Assembly (NCBI GenBank): GCA_037179385.1
Contig: CM074200.1
Location: 30,011,884-30,075,883 of the forward strand
Reading direction: 5' to 3'
Length of the DNA stretch: 64,000 bases
Origin: Holothuria scabra
Lineage: Eukaryota > Echinodermata > Holothuroidea > Aspidochirotida > Holothuriidae
The notes beneath the pieces are model-generated. The model was given only the letters and a program-made list of their open reading frames with translations, searched no databases and was not told the origin of the DNA. Positions 61,401-64,000 of this stretch are shown here, in pieces; the first letter of the stretch is position 1, and every line of letters begins with the position of its first letter. Position numbers and translations under genes: made by a program.

Positions 61401-64000
61401 TCTGCATGGCATGAATTATGCTTTGTATTATCCAATTAAAGATGAATATTCTGATACACAGTCTTTAATACCATTCGAGTGAAAAAATCACTCATATTAG
61501 ATTAGTAGGTAAAAATAAATTTGGAGTGAGAGGTTCAAGCGAAAAAAATCGGTCTCAATCTTTCAGAGTGAATAAGTGAATATTCAGGTCTTTATTTTTG
61601 ATATCTCCTTAATTTCCCTCTTTGTGATTTACAGAGAATATATCGTCCGAAATGTGCATGTTGCTTCTTATTTGTTTTTCATATTTTTTGTTGATATTTA
61701 TTTTGGCAAATTTATTTCACCACGCATATCTTGCATGGATTTAAAAAGGAAGCTTGAATCCCTCCCATCACAAAAAAGCTTGAAAACATCCCCTTCACAC
61801 GTTTTTATTCCCGCTATCGGTCTTGAATCAAATTAATTTAAACTTCATTCATCCTGTCATCTGGTATAAATTGAAGTGATTGACTGATACTACATTTTCT
61901 TCGAACGCCATGTCCTCCTTTTGGGGTGCAAACAAGTTTAAACTCCTTTCACGACGTTTCATATTGTGAAGATAGTGTCATCATTATGAAGATGCTATCT
62001 TATCACGTGCTTTATCAAACATTGGCAATTGAAATTTTTCACATGATTCATGGAAAGTGAAAACAGATACGCTGCGTGGTGTGGTCAATGCTTTTTAACT
62101 GATCGATTACTTTCATTGGTCTCTGCTCGACATACTGACATTTTACACTATGTACACCGGGCCTAATTGAATACTATATACACCGGTCCTGATGGGATAA
62201 GTGCTGACTGTACAAAAATTTATATTGAAACACACACCATAAATGGACATTATAGTAAATCGCTATTCCAGCGAGATACTGTGGAGAAATATTACAACAA
62301 TTCAATTCTAACGGTTGTTTGCCTTTTTGGTTACTCAAGAGCCTTCCATCCATATCTCTAAGGGGCCGTTTTCACTGGCGTCACAAGCCCCTCCCATTTT
62401 GACCGGCAAAATCAACTGTAGTATATGCTAGCTAGTGAAGGGAGCTCTGACGCAGTTGGCGACCCACGTTCGACTGCTTCACTGAAACACTTGTTGATAT
62501 TTTTCCAGCAGTGGACATAGCCTATCAATTGTCAAGTCACGTGAAAGCACTCTAATACATAACTTACTGAGGCTTTAATCAAGTCAGTCGTCATTTTATG
62601 AAAGGTTTTGTTATGAAAGACTTTCTGAGATGGTGAGACGTTTAGCTGACACCAGTTCTTGGTCCGTAAGATAATGTCTTTACCTTTTCAGGTGCACTAG
62701 CAATTTTCCTCTCACCCGAAGAGCAATGTTCTTGTTCGCTGTTGATTTTATGTGTAGAAAGACAGTTGAGATATTTACATAGTTACTTAAAAATATCTGC
62801 TGTCGCATGATTATTTTGAAATTTAGGCACAGTAACTACCCAATCGTCAAATGTCCAAACTACTACCGAAGAGAAGACCACAACTCTGACGACTTCACCT
62901 CCCACAACAACTCAAAGACGAACCACTTCCGTCTTATCAACAACGGTTCTAAACCACGATTTTACAACTACCAAGGAGCTGACTACAAATAAGAAACCTA
63001 CCACAATTGAAACAACGACTTTTACAAGTCCTGTCTCAACAACTACACTTAAACGAACAACGACAGAATCACCTACAACAGCAGGAGATGAAACCACAAA
63101 AGAAAATAGACCAACAACACTTCAGGAAACGACTTTGACAAGTTTTACACCTTCAACGACAAAACAACTACAAACTACCTCCTATAAGAAAACAACAGCA
63201 ACAACAAAGGCGGAAAATGATTCACCAACTGTCAAACATACTTCTGGTAAATTCACTTCATTTACCGGTAATTCCTTAACTTCAAATGTGTTTGGTGAAA
63301 TTACAACTTTTGCAGCGGCTAAAACAACGAAAGAACTTATTACTTCTAAAGGTATACTAAAGATAAGTGGTTACAAATTCAGTTTATTACTATGAATACG
63401 TTGGAATGCACTGAATATGCAAAGTTAGTCGGAATTGAAGCATTTATAAAATAGATACACTTCAATGACTGGATAAAAAATAACATTCTTATGAGTTCTT
63501 TGCTCTATTGAACAGATCATTTTCTGTTATGATAAAGAATGTAATCTTTAAGGCACAACAAAAAGCAACTTTTTATCTTAGGCGTCATCTTGTCGCTCTT
63601 ATTATTTCTTGTTTACTTAATTTCAGTGATGTATTTAAGTCCGTACTCGGACTCGTGATTTCAGAATTTAGAGGACTCTTCTATAGGTTGATTTCTTCTG
63701 TATTATACATTTCCTCGACTCCGAGTCCGGACTAGAGTCCTTGAAAGTCGAAAATTGTCGGACTCGTGACAAGAAGCTTCCGGATTCGACTGCATCAATG
63801 CATGATTCCCTTTAGAATATTAAGTATTCTCAATAAAATATGGCTCAGTTTTATGGCAATGAAACAACACCAGGTCCCATCCATTTACTTTTACAAATGT
63901 TCCTAGCAATGTTCGATTCCTTCTAGAAACTCTTGAGAGAAGAACTGACACGAAACTAACTACTTTTACACCACCTGCAAGAAGTAATTCTACCTTTACA
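52445..64000 (+). CDS. Secreted or membrane C-type lectin-like protein with mucin-like stalk (7 exons, 3' incomplete)
   Basis: Seven exons join in frame: 52445-52489, 54101-54137, 56433-56638, 57535-57610, 60313-60408, 62827-63351 and 63927-64000. They give 353 codons so far, with intron phases 0,1,0,1,1,1. Residues 1-27 are a signal peptide with core LIILILTA. Residues about 31-153 form a long-form C-type lectin-like domain with cysteines at 31, 41, 57, 126, 141 and 150, the WIGL motif at 92-95, W104, W116, and a C-terminal W-x-D...C...YICQK pattern. Residues 154 onward are rich in Thr (about one third), Ser and Pro, like an O-glycosylated mucin stalk. The protein should enter the secretory pathway. 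Whether it ends in a membrane anchor or more domains lies beyond the window. The canonical EPN/QPD motif is absent (GPS at 117-119) and WND is replaced by WQD, so classical calcium-dependent sugar binding is doubtful. The family call is secure. The ligand is unknown; innate recognition or adhesion would be typical of the family but is inference. Confidence 0.85.
52490..54100 (+). other. Lectin gene intron 1
   Basis: 1611 bp. It contains, at 53503-53720, a repeat also found in intron 4 (57773-57990). No further exon-like segment was seen. Confidence 0.6.
53503..53720 (+). repeat. Intronic repeat shared with intron 4, copy 1
   Basis: Ordered blocks CAGATCCAATCTCCTAACC, CTCATCCAGACGCA, TTTATTGCTTTAGGGTGAGT, TTTTGAACTTGCTGTCAATC match 57773-57990 in the same orientation, with many substitutions. 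Confidence 0.6.
54101..54137 (+). CDS. Lectin gene exon 2 (signal-peptide core)
   Basis: This 37-nt micro-exon sits between acceptor ...cttattacag and donor gtaggc. It adds IILILTASPVHT and the first base of an Ala codon completed by exon 3. The hydrophobic run followed by small and polar residues is a normal signal-peptide core and cleavage region, three residues before the first domain cysteine. Only this frame joins exons 1 and 3 without a stop. Confidence 0.75.
54138..56432 (+). other. Lectin gene intron 2
   Basis: 2295 bp. It holds the tandem repeat at 55145-55335 and, near 55543-55582, a CACTAGCGTAGCC...G11-type hAT-like terminus without a partner. Confidence 0.55.
55145..55335 (+). 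repeat. Degenerate ~20-bp tandem repeat, CCGATAATGTAAAAAATTA
   Basis: At least eight units of CCGATAATGTAAAAA(A)TTA-type sequence with variable spacing. The best-preserved are GATAATGTAAAAAAATTACC units. It lies within lectin intron 2. Confidence 0.7.
56433..56638 (+). CDS. Lectin gene exon 3 (N-terminal half of C-type lectin domain)
   Basis: The acceptor is ...ttcacag and the donor gtgagt. The exon encodes residues 28-96: C31 and C41 (the extra N-terminal disulfide of long-form domains), C57 in an A-x-x-x-C-E-x-M helix motif, the HLVEI strand, the DFIVSNI second helix and the WIGLS motif at its end. It ends in phase 0. Longer unspliced readings of the same bases in other frames are incidental. 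Confidence 0.88.
56639..57534 (+). other. Lectin gene intron 3
   Basis: 896 bp. It carries an isolated end related to the 46245 fold-back (56870-56925) and the second AGAGTGAA element. Confidence 0.6.
57043..57338. repeat. AGAGTGAA-rich element, copy 2 (lectin intron 3)
   Basis: It has repeated GAGTGAA and TTCACTC blocks and the same core as copy 1: GGAGTGCCTAC, AAGTGATCATT, GCAGGCACTCTTGGAAGAGT, TGGAGTGAATTTCACTCT. It is non-coding, and dense short hairpins are likely. Confidence 0.65.
57535..57610 (+). CDS. Lectin gene exon 4 (long-loop region of the domain)
   Basis: The acceptor is ...tccttgcag and the donor gtaagt. The 76-nt exon encodes residues 97-121, with the conserved W-x-x-S-G...L-S-F-x-N-W stretch. 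In calcium-dependent lectins an EPN or QPD motif follows this tryptophan. Here the residues are GPS, and only nine residues separate W116 from C126, so the long loop looks shortened. It ends in phase 1. Confidence 0.85.
57773..57990 (+). repeat. Intronic repeat shared with intron 1, copy 2
   Basis: The counterpart of 53503-53720: CAGTTCCGATTCTCCTAACC, CTCATCCAGACACA, TTTATTGCTTCATGGTGAGT, TTTTTAACTTGCTATTGGTC. Confidence 0.6.
59239..59826. mobile_element. Element with inverted ends CAGTTCGGGAGATAACC (~588 bp)
   Basis: CAGTTCGGGAGATAACC and its inverse GGTTATCTCCCGAACTG are exact. Beyond them the arms continue with TTTCGGG, AAAATG and CACCCGATCGGG for about 54 bp each, with small gaps. The central part shows no coding. 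It looks like a MITE in intron 4; no target duplication was identified. Confidence 0.6.
60313..60408 (+). CDS. Lectin gene exon 5 (C-terminal part of C-type lectin domain)
   Basis: The acceptor is ...ccttgtacag and the donor gtaaga. The exon encodes residues 122-153: SECVGM, then G-x-W-x-D-x-x-C with C141, then GYICQK with C150. This is the standard C-terminal signature pairing C126-C141 and C57-C150. A second AG two bases further on would put the exon out of frame, so the first was chosen. It ends in phase 1. Confidence 0.88.
60409..62826 (+). other. Lectin gene intron 5
   Basis: 2418 bp. It contains a short fold-back (about 60560-60656, arms GGTACCA...GTGTTA-like), a MITE copy (62365-62552) and a weak GAGTGA patch near 61480-61560. 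Confidence 0.6.
62365..62552 (+). mobile_element. GCTTTCAC-ended MITE, copy 4 (lectin intron 5)
   Basis: GCCGTTTTCACTGGCGTCACAAG at the left and GTCACGTGAAAGCACTC at the right are imperfect inverted ends. The interior matches 36315 and 37423, with GACCGGCAAAATC, CAGCAGTGGACATAGCC and TATCAATTGT. Confidence 0.6.
62827..63351 (+). CDS. Lectin gene exon 6 (threonine-rich mucin-like stalk)
   Basis: The acceptor is ...gaaatttag and the donor gtatac. The 525-nt exon is fully open in the frame set by exon 5 and encodes about 175 residues, some 63 of them Thr, in runs such as TTTLTTSPPTTTQRR. There are Ser, Pro, Lys and Glu but no cysteine. Such composition is typical of an extended, heavily O-glycosylated stalk. 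The phase 1/phase 1 borders make it a symmetric exon that could be skipped or duplicated without breaking the frame. The acceptor is pyrimidine-poor, so its exact base is less certain than the exon. Confidence 0.78.
63352..63926 (+). other. Lectin gene intron 6, with GACTC-rich patch
   Basis: 575 bp. At 63640-63772 GGACTC, GACTCG and GAGTCC variants recur without strict spacing, similar in style to the GGTCTC patch near 3500. A 75-codon ORF at 63508 is intronic and incidental. Confidence 0.55.
63927..64000 (+). CDS. Lectin gene exon 7 (stalk continues, cut by window end)
   Basis: The acceptor is ...gattccttctag. The frame stays open to the last base and gives 24 more residues, again rich in Thr, Ser and Pro (LTTFTPPARSNSTFT), plus the split Glu codon. 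Composition and frame continuity with exon 6 support it, although no donor or stop lies inside the window. Confidence 0.65.

Noticed and set aside
62692..62740. Additional lectin exon after ...ccttttcag at 62691
   Set aside because: The acceptor looks good and the frame is open, but no GT donor follows in a useful place. Joining exon 5 directly to 62827 keeps the frame and yields the mucin stalk.
62807..63097. Short ORFs in other frames over the Thr-rich exon, including a Val/Ser-rich minus-strand ORF
   Set aside because: They are by-products of the ACA/ACT-rich coding of exon 6.

Overview
This window looks like nuclear DNA from an animal, probably a marine invertebrate. It is AT-rich by eye, has spliced exons with GT/AG borders, no operons, no long intact ORFs, and is densely packed with short decayed transposable elements. 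The mix of a C-type lectin gene, tRNA-derived SINEs, L1/Tx1-like LINE remains and many short terminal-inverted-repeat elements (MITEs) would suit an echinoderm, another deuterostome invertebrate or a cnidarian. The sequence alone does not settle which.

The only gene I can support is at the right end, on the plus strand from 52445 to beyond 64000. Seven exons, which no single long ORF shows, join in frame with consensus splice sites. They give a signal peptide (exons 1-2), a six-cysteine long-form C-type lectin-like domain (exons 3-5) and a threonine-rich mucin-like stalk (exons 6-7) that runs off the window. The lectin loop that normally holds the EPN or QPD calcium/sugar motif is shortened and lacks it.

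Positions 1-52400 hold no convincing host gene. What I can recognise there is mobile-element debris: three copies of a piggyBac-like MITE with exact TTAA duplications; a 5'-truncated, frame-broken LINE at about 14.4-16.25 kb on the minus strand; two related tRNA-like SINEs, one ending in a 135-bp CTGA microsatellite; a retroposed polyA-tailed fragment with 14-bp target duplications; a 407-bp fold-back element; a 588-bp TA-flanked inverted-repeat element built internally of 21-bp repeats; and several multi-copy MITE families, some of which also sit in the lectin gene's introns and 5' flank.

The most unusual signal is a set of ultra-short palindromes (25-35 bp, almost nothing but two inverted arms), each flanked by a 7-9 bp direct repeat like a hAT target duplication. 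Two of them interrupt other mobile elements. They look like minimal transposon insertions consisting only of terminal repeats.
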